Shown: positions 1 through 5,590, counted from the first letter of the stretch. The stretch: DNA of 5,590 bases from Actinoplanes liguriensis (GCA_000715855.1 KL571235.1:20458-26047); one strand, 5' to 3'. The notes: a model not told the origin generated them from the letters alone. Numbers and translations are program-made.

Positions 1-1
1 A

Positions 2-187
2 GCCTACACGATCGGCGCCGCCCGGGCCGGCCGCCGGGACGACAGCACCGGGTCGATCGCCGTGGGCAAGGCCGCTGACCTGGTCGTCCTCGACCGGGAT
101 CCGTTCACGGCGCCGGCCGGCGACCTCTCCACCATCCGCGTCACCACCACCCTCGCCGACGGCGTCGCCGTCCACCAGAGCAGATAG
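2..187 (+). CDS. Amidohydrolase family protein, YtcJ-like (C-terminal fragment)
   Basis: This is an open frame running in from the left edge of the window, so only the last 61 residues and the TAG stop are visible. The fragment starts AYTIGAARAG, continues with a GSIAVGKAADLVVLDRDPF segment and ends with a TTLADGVAVHQ stretch. This is the C-terminal signature of amidohydrolase-superfamily enzymes of the YtcJ/amidohydrolase_3 type: the returning beta-sandwich strand with G-S-I-x-x-G-K-x-A-D-L-V-V-L-D, followed by the strand ending in 'DG'. Family members are metal-dependent hydrolases of amide or related C-N bonds. The metal-binding barrel lies outside the window, so the substrate cannot be inferred from what is seen. 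The stop is 10 nt before the permease start, with the permease Shine-Dalgarno overlapping the stop codon, so co-transcription is likely. Family assignment is confident; the precise substrate is unknown. Confidence 0.85.
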   Translation, partial: AYTIGAARAGRRDDSTGSIAVGKAADLVVLDRDPFTAPAGDLSTIRVTTTLADGVAVHQSR

Positions 188-190
188 AGG
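187..190 (+). promoter_or_regulatory. Ribosome binding site of the APC permease
   Basis: GAGG lies 7 nt upstream of the ATG at 198 and begins on the last base of the upstream amidohydrolase stop codon. The position supports both the chosen permease start and translational coupling of the two genes. Confidence 0.6.
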
Positions 191-197
191 CAGAGCC

Positions 198-1688
198 ATG
201 GACTCGACAGTTCTCGCCCAGGAGCAGACCGGGCGGTTGCACCGCACGCTCGGCCGCTTCGACATCGTCTTCCTGATGATCGCCGCCGTCGTCGGGCTGG
301 AGACGCTGGGGCAGGTCTCCAGCTTCGGCGGGGAGGCGTTCACCTGGGCGCTGGTGCTCGCGGTGACGTTCCTGATCCCGTACGGGCTGATCTTCGCCGA
401 GATCGGGTCGACCTTCCGTGAGGAGGGTGGCGCGTACATCTGGGTGCGCACGGCGTTCGGGCGGCGCGCGGCGGCGATCGCGGCGCTGCTCACCTGGGTC
501 ACCCAGCCGGTGTGGGTGGGCGGCTCGATGGCGTTCCTCGCGGCGGAGACGTGGAGCGGGCACATCAGCGAGCTGAGGTCCGGCTCGGCCGGCGACTACG
601 CGTTCAAGCTGGTGTTCGTCTGGATCACCGTGGCCGCGGCGATCATCAGCCTGCGGCGCGGGAAGTGGCTGCCGACGGCCGGGGCGATCGCGAAGGTCGC
701 GCTTCTGGTGGTCTTCGTGGGCACGGCCGGGCTTTACGCCGTACGCCATGGGGTCTCCGGTCTTGGGGTGGGAAGTTTCTCACCGACCCTGGCCGGGTTG
801 TGTGGATCGGTGCCGGTGCTCCTCTTCGCCTATCTCGGGTTCGAGTCGTCGAGCAGCGCGGCCGGCGAGATGAAGAACCCGGCGCGGGACGTGCCGATCT
901 CGATCGCCCGCTCGTGCGCCACCGCGGCGGCCTGCTACCTGATCCCGATCTTCGCGATCCTGCTGGTCATCCCGGCCGACCGCATCACCGGGGTCGGCGG
1001 GCTGCTCGACGCGGTCGAGACGGTCTACTCGGTGTACGGCGGCGCGGCCGGCCCGATGCTGAAGCTCACCGCGATCGTGCTGATCTTCGTGCTGGCCAGC
1101 CAGGGGTCGGCCTGGATGATCGTCTCGGACCGGATGCAGGCGATGGCCGCGGCGGACGGGTCGTTCTTCGGCGGCTTCTTCGGCACGTTCTCCGCGAGGC
1201 TGGGCACGCCGGTGCGGGTCAATCTGCTCTCCGGCGTGGTGGCGACGGTCTTCCTGATCGCGTCGATGCAGATCACCGGGGACAGCGCGGCCGTGTTCGG
1301 CGTGGTGCTGACCATCTCGATCTCCACGTTCCTGCTCAGCTACCTGCTCGTCATCCCGGCCGCGATCCGGCTGCGCAAGGTGCGGACGGAGGAGCCGCGG
1401 CCGTACCGCGTGCCGGTCTCCGACCGGGGATTCACCGTGCTGGGCGGCATCTGCTTCGGGTGGATCCTGCTCGGCTCGTGGGTGGCGGTCTTCCCGGGGA
1501 CGCTGGAATCGCTGTTCGGCATCGAGTACTCGTTCACCGACACGTGGGGTGTCAGCCAGGCCCGGTTCGAGGTGTTCACGCTCGGCACCCTGGCCGCGCT
1601 GCTGGTGCTCGGGGCCGTCGGTTACCTGCGCGGCGCGCGCCTGCGACAGGATTCTTTGAGCACTGCATCAAAAACTCCTATCCAATAA
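198..1688 (+). CDS. APC-superfamily amino acid/amine permease
   Basis: This is a 496-residue polytopic inner-membrane transporter, close to the usual 450-500 residues of the amino acid-polyamine-organocation (APC) superfamily, with about 12 hydrophobic segments. TM1 is around residues 21-45 and TM2 around 47-70. The loop 68-88 (AEIG..REEGGAYIWVR..FG) is typical of APC carriers. TM6 carries the family hallmark FAYLGFE (residues 210-216), followed by E224 and K226-N227-P228 and then the R-x-x-P-x-x-I pattern of the 6-7 loop. Between TM10 and TM11 there is the expected basic loop with RPYRVP. TM1 does not show the common G-x-G-I-F pattern and instead reads VVGLETLGQVSSFG, so the substrate-binding loop differs from standard amino acid antiporters. 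The ATG at 198 has a GAGG at good spacing. Given the adjacent amine oxidase, import of a primary amine such as a biogenic amine or polyamine is the natural inference; an amino acid is the alternative. The last 13 or so codons are unusually AT-rich and run into the promoter region of the next gene. Confidence 0.9.
   Translation: MDSTVLAQEQTGRLHRTLGRFDIVFLMIAAVVGLETLGQVSSFGGEAFTWALVLAVTFLIPYGLIFAEIGSTFREEGGAYIWVRTAFGRRAAAIAALLTWVTQPVWVGGSMAFLAAETWSGHISELRSGSAGDYAFKLVFVWITVAAAIISLRRGKWLPTAGAIAKVALLVVFVGTAGLYAVRHGVSGLGVGSFSPTLAGLCGSVPVLLFAYLGFESSSSAAGEMKNPARDVPISIARSCATAAACYLIPIFAILLVIPADRITGVGGLLDAVETVYSVYGGAAGPMLKLTAIVLIFVLASQGSAWMIVSDRMQAMAAADGSFFGGFFGTFSARLGTPVRVNLLSGVVATVFLIASMQITGDSAAVFGVVLTISISTFLLSYLLVIPAAIRLRKVRTEEPRPYRVPVSDRGFTVLGGICFGWILLGSWVAVFPGTLESLFGIEYSFTDTWGVSQARFEVFTLGTLAALLVLGAVGYLRGARLRQDSLSTASKTPIQ
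1656..1684 (+). promoter_or_regulatory. Possible promoter for the amine oxidase gene (weak match)
   Basis: TTGAGC (1656-1661) followed after 17 nt by TATCCA (1679-1684) is a possible -35/-10 pair lying inside the AT-rich end of the permease gene. Positions 1651-1690 contain 14 G/C bases out of 40, against a background near 70%. The -35 match is reasonable and the -10 is poor (three of six). TACTTT at 1707-1712 fits TAnnnT better but has no -35 box at proper distance. A promoter somewhere in this stretch is more credible than the exact boxes. Confidence 0.25.
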
Positions 1689-1708
1689 GTCCCTGCTCAT
1701 GGGCGATA

Positions 1709-1728
1709 CTTTGCGATGCAGCGCAAAG
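1709..1728. promoter_or_regulatory. Perfect inverted repeat upstream of the amine oxidase (operator or leader hairpin)
   Basis: CTTTGCG (1709-1715) and its exact reverse complement CGCAAAG (1722-1728) are separated by six bases, ATGCAG. The repeat ends 4 nt before the Shine-Dalgarno of the amine oxidase and sits in the AT-rich gap after the permease stop. The symmetry and the 13-bp centre-to-centre spacing would suit a dimeric repressor. In RNA it would form a 7-bp stem next to the ribosome binding site. There is no U-tract after it, so it is not a convincing intrinsic terminator. The cognate regulator is not in the window. Confidence 0.5.
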
Positions 1729-1731
1729 AAT

Positions 1732-1737
1732 TGAGGA
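1732..1737 (+). promoter_or_regulatory. Ribosome binding site deciding the amine oxidase start
   Basis: TGAGGA ends 5 nt before the ATG at 1743 and 11 nt before the in-frame ATG at 1749. An earlier in-frame ATG at 1716 lies inside the inverted repeat and would place this Shine-Dalgarno within the coding region. The start at 1743 is therefore preferred. Confidence 0.65.
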
Positions 1738-1742
1738 CGACA

Positions 1743-3692
1743 ATGACGATGCACCCCCTGGACCGGCTCACGGCCGACGAGATCGTCGCCAACCGGCGGA
1801 TCCTCGACGAGCACGGGCTGATCGGCCCGGCCACCCGGTTCCCGCTGGTCATGCTCGCCGAGCCGCCGAAGGCCGCGGTGCTCGCCGGCGCGTCCTGCGA
1901 TCGGCGGGTGAGCACGGTCCTGCTCGATCGGACGACCGGTGAGGTGCGCGACGTCCTGGCCTCCCTCACCGACGGCAAGGTCCTCTCCGAGCGCGTCGTC
2001 GACGTCCGCACCGAGGGCCAGCCGCCGATCATGGGTGAGGAGTTCGCCCTGGTGGAGAAGATTCTCTGGGCTGACGAGGCGTGGTGCACGGCGATGGCCC
2101 GGCGCGGGCTGACCGAGCCGTCCCGGATCCGGATCTCGGCGTTGAGCGCGGGCGCCTTCGGGATCGCCGGCGAGGAGGGGCGGCGGCTCGTCCGGTGCCT
2201 GTCGTTCCTGCAGCTGAGCGACGACGACAACGTGTGGGCGCACCCGATCGACGGAATCGTCGCCTACGTCGACCTGATCACCGGCGAGGTCGTCGAGCTG
2301 ATCGACGACGGGATCTTTCCGATTCCTGGCGAGAAAGCGGACTTCCATCTCCCGGTTGCGACCCGGGACTCACAAAAGCCGCTGCACATCACCCAGCCCC
2401 AGGGACCGAGCTTCACCGTCGACGGCAACGTCGTGACCTGGGAGAAGTGGCAGTTCCGGATCGGGTTCGACCAGGTCGAGGGGCTGACCCTGCACCAGAT
2501 CTCCCTCGGCGACCGGTCGATCGTCTACCGCGCGTCGGTCGCCGAGATGGTCGTTCCCTACGGCGACCCGTCGCCGGTGCGGTTCTGGCAGAACTACTTC
2601 GACGCCGGGGAGTACTCGCTCGGCAAGGACACCAACGCGCTCACGCTCGGCTGCGACTGCCTCGGCGAGATCCACTACTTCGACGCCGCGATCGCCGACG
2701 ACGACGGCAACCCGCGACTTCTGCCGAACGCGATCTGCATGCACGAGGAGGACTACGGGCTGCTCTGGAAGCACACCGACATGTACAACGGATCGTCGTC
2801 GGTGCGGCGCCAGCGACGGCTGGTCGTCTCGTTCTTCATCACCGTCGGCAACTACGACTACGGCTTCTACTGGTACCTCTACCTCGACGGGACCATCCAG
2901 CTGGAGTGCAAGGCGACCGGCGTGGTCTTCGCGTCCGCGCACCCGGGCGGCGACTACCCGTGGGCGAGCGAGATCGCGCCGGGCGTGGGCGCGCCCTTCC
3001 ACCAGCACCTCTTCTCGGCCCGGCTGGACATGGCGCTCGACGGGCCCGGCAACGCGGTCGACGAGGTGGACGCGGTTCGCGTGCCGGTGTCGGAGACCAA
3101 TCCGTACGGGAACGCTTTCACCCGGAGATCGACCCGCTTGCGTACGGAGTCGGAGGGCGCCCGCCTCGCCGACGGTTCCGTCGGCCGGACCTGGCACATC
3201 TCCAACCCGTCGGTGCTGAACGCGGTCGGGCGGCCGGTCGGCTACACCCTGCACCCGGAGGGTCAGCCGACGCTGCTGGCGGACGAGTCGTCGTCGATCG
3301 CCAAGCGGGCCGCGTTCACCACCCGGCACCTGTGGGTGACCGCGCAGGACGACACCGAGCGTTACCCGGCCGGCCGGTTCGTCAACCAGAACCCGGGACT
3401 CACCGGCATCGACACCTGGGTCAGGGCGGACCGGGACATCGACGGGACCGACATCGTCGTCTGGCACACGTTCGGGCTGACGCATTTCCCGCGTACGGAG
3501 GACTGGCCGATCATGCCGGTCGACTACACCGGCTTCGTCCTCAAGCCGTCCGGGTTCTTCGATCGCAACCCGGCGCTCGACGTGCCCGCGCCGGCGGCGC
3601 ACCCGGCCACGGGCGGTTGCTGCTCGGCCCAGCCCGACGTGCCCGCGCCCGCGGCGCACCCGGCCGCGGGCGGTTGCTGCTCGGCCCGGTGA
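1743..3692 (+). CDS. Copper-containing primary-amine oxidase (TPQ enzyme)
   Basis: The gene encodes a 649-residue copper amine oxidase, which converts a primary amine, oxygen and water to aldehyde, ammonia and hydrogen peroxide. All key residues are visible. Y371 in the T-V-G-N-Y-D-Y motif is the tyrosine self-processed to topaquinone (TPQ). D287 in YFDAGEY is the catalytic base. H420 and H422 (HQH) plus H581 (GLTHFPR) are the copper ligands. Spacings between them (84, 49 and 159 residues) are the same as in Arthrobacter globiformis phenylethylamine oxidase as I recall its numbering (D298, Y382, H431/H433, H592). No signal peptide is seen, so the enzyme is probably cytoplasmic, like that homologue. 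The C-terminus (613-649) is a duplicated Pro/Ala/His/Cys-Cys segment, giving a tail roughly one repeat longer than expected. The upstream permease suggests it supplies the substrate. The exact amine (phenylethylamine, tyramine, histamine or other) cannot be read from the sequence. Start chosen by the TGAGGA at 1732-1737; 1716 and 1749 are alternatives. Confidence 0.97.
   Translation: MTMHPLDRLTADEIVANRRILDEHGLIGPATRFPLVMLAEPPKAAVLAGASCDRRVSTVLLDRTTGEVRDVLASLTDGKVLSERVVDVRTEGQPPIMGEEFALVEKILWADEAWCTAMARRGLTEPSRIRISALSAGAFGIAGEEGRRLVRCLSFLQLSDDDNVWAHPIDGIVAYVDLITGEVVELIDDGIFPIPGEKADFHLPVATRDSQKPLHITQPQGPSFTVDGNVVTWEKWQFRIGFDQVEGLTLHQISLGDRSIVYRASVAEMVVPYGDPSPVRFWQNYFDAGEYSLGKDTNALTLGCDCLGEIHYFDAAIADDDGNPRLLPNAICMHEEDYGLLWKHTDMYNGSSSVRRQRRLVVSFFITVGNYDYGFYWYLYLDGTIQLECKATGVVFASAHPGGDYPWASEIAPGVGAPFHQHLFSARLDMALDGPGNAVDEVDAVRVPVSETNPYGNAFTRRSTRLRTESEGARLADGSVGRTWHISNPSVLNAVGRPVGYTLHPEGQPTLLADESSSIAKRAAFTTRHLWVTAQDDTERYPAGRFVNQNPGLTGIDTWVRADRDIDGTDIVVWHTFGLTHFPRTEDWPIMPVDYTGFVLKPSGFFDRNPALDVPAPAAHPATGGCCSAQPDVPAPAAHPAAGGCCSAR
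3579..3689 (+). repeat. Tandem 57-bp coding duplication at the end of the amine oxidase gene
   Basis: Two head-to-tail copies lie at 3579-3635 and 3636-3689, the second cut short by the stop codon. The first 54 bases match at 51 positions. Copy 1 encodes DVPAPAAHPATGGCCSAQP and copy 2 encodes DVPAPAAHPAAGGCCSAR. Of the three differences one is silent (Pro codon CCG/CCC), one changes T to A and one changes Q to R. Such high identity suggests a recent in-frame duplication or ongoing homogenisation. Confidence 0.95.
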
Positions 3693-3709
3693 GATCGACC
3701 GATCGGCTG

Positions 3710-3739
3710 TTGATCAAGGGGGCGGCGGCGGCTTACGCT
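3710..3739 (+). promoter_or_regulatory. Candidate promoter for the LPLTG surface protein gene
   Basis: TTGATC (3710-3715) and TACGCT (3734-3739) are separated by 18 nt. They resemble a housekeeping actinobacterial -35 and a TAnnnT -10 box. Transcription would start around 3746, leaving a leader of about 45-50 nt before the ATG at 3793. TTGATC is also part of an 8-bp palindrome, TTGATCAA (3710-3717). Confidence 0.35.
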
Positions 3740-3752
3740 CCTCCGGCTCCGC

Positions 3753-3772
3753 GCCCGCCGACCCCGGCGGGC
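3753..3772 (+). terminator. GC-rich hairpin between the amine oxidase and surface protein genes
   Basis: GCCCGCCG (3753-3760) pairs perfectly with CGGCGGGC (3765-3772) across a four-base loop, ACCC, giving an 8-bp all-GC stem 60 nt after the amine oxidase stop. It is followed by CCCTTCG rather than a U-tract. It could be a U-less terminator of the kind proposed for high-GC actinobacteria, or a structure in the 5' leader of the next gene, 20 nt before its ATG. If the promoter at 3710-3739 is real, the hairpin lies just after its start site, which favours the leader interpretation. Confidence 0.4.
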
Positions 3773-3792
3773 CCCTTCGAAGAACGGTGACC

Positions 3793-5277
3793 ATGAGTCT
3801 GCGCGCCCTGCTCCGCCGCATCGTCCTGCCCCCGCTCGCCGCGGGACTGGCGGTGACCGGCCTGGCCCTGCCCGCCCGGGCGGACTCGATCACCGACTTC
3901 CCGCTGCTGGTGCTCGATCTCACGGACACGATCACCGTGATCGACGGGCAGTCGAAGACGGTCAAGTTCGAGGTCGACAACTTCGGTGGCGGGGCCGCCG
4001 AGGACGTGCGCATCAGTTTCGGCGCGATGCCGGCCGGGATCGGCTTCGTGCCGCCGGCCGGCTGCTCGGCCACCGAGTGCAAGCTGGACAAGCTCGCGGC
4101 CGGTGAGAAGCACGCCTACACGTTCAGCGTGAAGGCGGACGCCGCCACGGCCGCCATCACCTCGTCGTTCGAGGTCGGCATCGCGCTCGGCCTCGAGGAG
4201 TGGGACGAGGTCGACGTGGCGGTGGTCCGCACCAGCAAGGGCGGGGTCGACCTGGAGATCGGCGCGATCGACGACCTGAAGCTGGGCCGTGGCGAGTCCG
4301 CCGAGCTGCCGCCGGTCGCCATCAAGAACACCGGCAACGTCAAGTCGGCCACCCTCGGCCTGGTCCTGGGGTCGCTGGAGGGTGTCACGCCCGACATGGA
4401 CCGGTACCGCAACTGCGAATACGACACCGACGAGGGCGCCGTGGTCTGCGTCCTCGACCAGACGCTCGCCGCGGGCCAGTCGGCCACCGTCGACCCGGCC
4501 ACCCCGCTGGCGTTCAAGGCGGCGAAGGACGCGACCGGCCCGCAGGGCTACTTCGCCGCGGTCTCGGCCGTCGGCCTCACCGACAAGTACGTCGCCGCGT
4601 TCACCAAGCGCAACGCGGGCAAGACCGGTGACAAGCTGGCCCTCAAGACCACGTCGTCGGCCGCGGCCATCACCGACGGGGACGTCGACGACGACCTCAA
4701 CCCCGACGACAACACCGCCGCCTTCACCATCACCACGCCGATGGCGCCCGCGGATGTCAAGGCGCTCGGCGGCGTCTTCGAGGGCGCGACCGGGGACAGC
4801 GCCACGGTCGAGGTCGGCGAGCAGAACCTGGGCCCGTTCGCGACGGCGTTGCTGGACTTCAAGTCGCTGCCGTACGTGCACGTCAAGCTCCCGGCCGGGG
4901 TCGAGCTGACCAAGGCCGACGAGTTCTGCCTGCCCGGCACCTCGCTCGACGACGTCGACGTCGACGGCACGCTCGCCAGCCGGGACTGGGTCTGCCTGGT
5001 CCTGGGCCAGCTGCGCAAGGGTGACAAGGAGACGTTCGCCTTCACCGGCACGATCGGCGACGGTTCGCACGACGCCGGGTTCGTGCAGGTGGGCAAGAGC
5101 GTGCAGGACACCGTGCCGGGCAACGACCGGGCGGCGCTGACCGTGGAGGAGCAGGACAGCCTGCCGCTGACCGGTCCGTCGGCGGGGCTGCTGGCCGGGG
5201 CCGGCGCGCTGCTGCTGGCGGCCGGGGTGTTCCTGTTCCGCATCGCGCGGCGGCGCCGCATCATCACCGTCGCCTGA
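3793..5277 (+). CDS. Secreted, LPLTG sortase-anchored protein with three Ig-like/CARDB-like modules
   Basis: This is a 494-residue exported protein that I do not recognise by name. Residues 1-30 form a signal peptide: basic R4-R9, a hydrophobic core, and ARA before the likely cleavage at A30/D31. Three beta-rich modules follow, about 31-150, 152-316 and 318-455. Each holds one cysteine pair (C91/C96, C208/C219, C379/C401), and the second cysteine is always followed by a Leu-rich strand and a glycine turn (CKLDKLAAGEK, CVLDQTLAAGQS, CLVLGQLRKGDK). Modules 2 and 3 end with the Asp/Asn-rich pattern common in CARDB/DUF11-type domains (NPDDNTAAFTI, PGNDRAALTV). There are no other cysteines. The C-terminus has LPLTG at 457-461, a hydrophobic segment to about 485 and R486-R489, the classic sortase sorting signal, so covalent cell-wall anchoring is inferred. 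The ATG at 3793 has only a weak upstream purine run (GAAGAA, 3779-3784); an in-frame GTG at 3787 is the alternative and would add two residues. Role unknown; adhesion or surface structure are guesses. Confidence 0.88.
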   Translation: MSLRALLRRIVLPPLAAGLAVTGLALPARADSITDFPLLVLDLTDTITVIDGQSKTVKFEVDNFGGGAAEDVRISFGAMPAGIGFVPPAGCSATECKLDKLAAGEKHAYTFSVKADAATAAITSSFEVGIALGLEEWDEVDVAVVRTSKGGVDLEIGAIDDLKLGRGESAELPPVAIKNTGNVKSATLGLVLGSLEGVTPDMDRYRNCEYDTDEGAVVCVLDQTLAAGQSATVDPATPLAFKAAKDATGPQGYFAAVSAVGLTDKYVAAFTKRNAGKTGDKLALKTTSSAAAITDGDVDDDLNPDDNTAAFTITTPMAPADVKALGGVFEGATGDSATVEVGEQNLGPFATALLDFKSLPYVHVKLPAGVELTKADEFCLPGTSLDDVDVDGTLASRDWVCLVLGQLRKGDKETFAFTGTIGDGSHDAGFVQVGKSVQDTVPGNDRAALTVEEQDSLPLTGPSAGLLAGAGALLLAAGVFLFRIARRRRIITVA

Positions 5278-5294
5278 CGACCGCCGGCCCGGCC

Positions 5295-5590
5295 TCAGCG
5301 TCCCACGTTGCGGGGCAACCGCAGCAGGACGCTGGTGCCGGGCTGGTGTGCCGGGTCGAGCGTGATCGTTCCCCGGTGCAGCTCGGCGATGATGCGGACC
5401 AGGGCCAGGCCCAGTCCGATGCCGGGGAAACCCTGATGCGCGACGTTGCTGGCCCGGTAGAAGCGGCCGAAGAGCCGGTGCCGGTCGGCCGCCGGGATGC
5501 CGATGCCACGGTCGCTGACCCGCAGCTCGGCGACCCCGGCGACGTCGCGCAGCCGGACGTGGACGTCGCCGCCGTCCGGGCTGTACCGGA
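5295..5590 (-). CDS. Sensor histidine kinase, C-terminal part of the HATPase domain (partial)
   Basis: Reading the - strand from the right edge gives 97 residues ending in TGA (complement of 5295-5297). The fragment opens with RYSPDGG, the segment that directly follows the N box in many kinases. It then shows the G1 box VSDRGIGIP, the F box RLFGRFYRA and the G2 box GIGLGLALVR, and finishes with the terminal strands of the GHKL ATP-binding fold (PGTSVLLRLP). This is the catalytic ATPase domain of a two-component sensor kinase that phosphorylates its own histidine. The H box, sensor region and start lie outside the window, so the signal and partner regulator are unknown. The gene converges on the LPLTG protein gene with only 17 nt between stop codons. 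Confidence 0.92.
   Translation of the reverse strand, partial: RYSPDGGDVHVRLRDVAGVAELRVSDRGIGIPAADRHRLFGRFYRASNVAHQGFPGIGLGLALVRIIAELHRGTITLDPAHQPGTSVLLRLPRNVGR

Noticed and set aside
1716..1742. Upstream in-frame ATG at 1716 as the amine oxidase start (nine extra residues).
   Set aside because: It lies inside the loop of the inverted repeat with no Shine-Dalgarno ahead of it, whereas TGAGGA is well placed for the ATG at 1743.
512..1942. A 476-codon + strand frame overlapping the permease and the start of the amine oxidase.
   Set aside because: It is Arg/Gly-rich and low in hydrophobic order, spans two clearly real genes in another frame and has no recognisable domain.
2370..3659. A 429-codon - strand frame opposite the amine oxidase.
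   Set aside because: It is a compositional shadow of a gene whose catalytic and copper-ligand residues are fully preserved on the + strand.
3699..3717. Palindromes CCGATCGG (3699-3706) and TTGATCAA (3710-3717) as operators.
   Set aside because: Eight-base palindromes built around GATC are common in this kind of genome, and the two share no further symmetry. TTGATC is kept only as a possible -35 box.
3733..5070. A long open frame (445 codons) on the - strand opposite the surface protein gene.
   Set aside because: Its product is dominated by Arg, Gly, Asp and Val without domain motifs, as expected from the antisense of a high-GC gene. The + strand product has a signal peptide, modules and a sorting signal.
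5283..5293. Small inverted repeat GCCG-GCC-CGGC between the convergent genes as a bidirectional terminator.
   Set aside because: A 4-bp stem with a three-base loop and no U-tract is expected by chance at this GC content.
5264..5509. An 81-codon - strand frame overlapping the histidine kinase fragment.
   Set aside because: It is in a different frame from the one carrying the G1, F and G2 boxes and shows no motif of its own.

Overview
The window reads as chromosomal DNA from a high-GC actinobacterium. Third codon positions are overwhelmingly G or C, the putative -10 boxes fit TAnnnT better than TATAAT, and the protein sequences resemble actinobacterial families. The style would suit Micromonosporaceae/Actinoplanes or a relative, but that is an inference and no marker gene is present. 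I see no RNA gene, CRISPR array or mobile element.

Positions 1-3692 hold three genes on the + strand that look like an amine-catabolism cassette: the C-terminal end of a YtcJ-like metal-dependent amidohydrolase (cut by the window edge), an APC-superfamily amino acid/amine permease, and a copper/TPQ primary-amine oxidase. The first two are nearly abutting (10 nt between stop and start) and are probably co-transcribed. The amine oxidase follows after a 54-nt gap that is distinctly AT-rich for this genome and carries a perfect 7-bp inverted repeat, CTTTGCG-N6-CGCAAAG, just upstream of the ribosome binding site. The oxidase may therefore have its own regulated promoter or a leader structure. The likely logic is that the permease brings in an amine and the oxidase deaminates it to aldehyde, ammonia and hydrogen peroxide. 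The role of the amidohydrolase is unclear. The oxidase retains its full set of catalytic and copper-ligand residues, and its C-terminus carries an almost perfect duplication of a 19-residue His/Cys-Cys segment.

Positions 3693-3792 form a short intergenic region with a plausible promoter and a strong GC hairpin. It is followed by a 494-residue secreted protein (3793-5277) with a signal peptide, three Ig-like/CARDB-like modules that each contain exactly one cysteine pair, and a C-terminal LPLTG sortase signal. I could not name this protein.

At the right edge, converging with it after only 17 nt, is the C-terminal half of the ATPase domain of a sensor histidine kinase on the - strand, truncated by the window edge. 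Nothing in the sequence links the surface protein or the kinase to the amine cassette.
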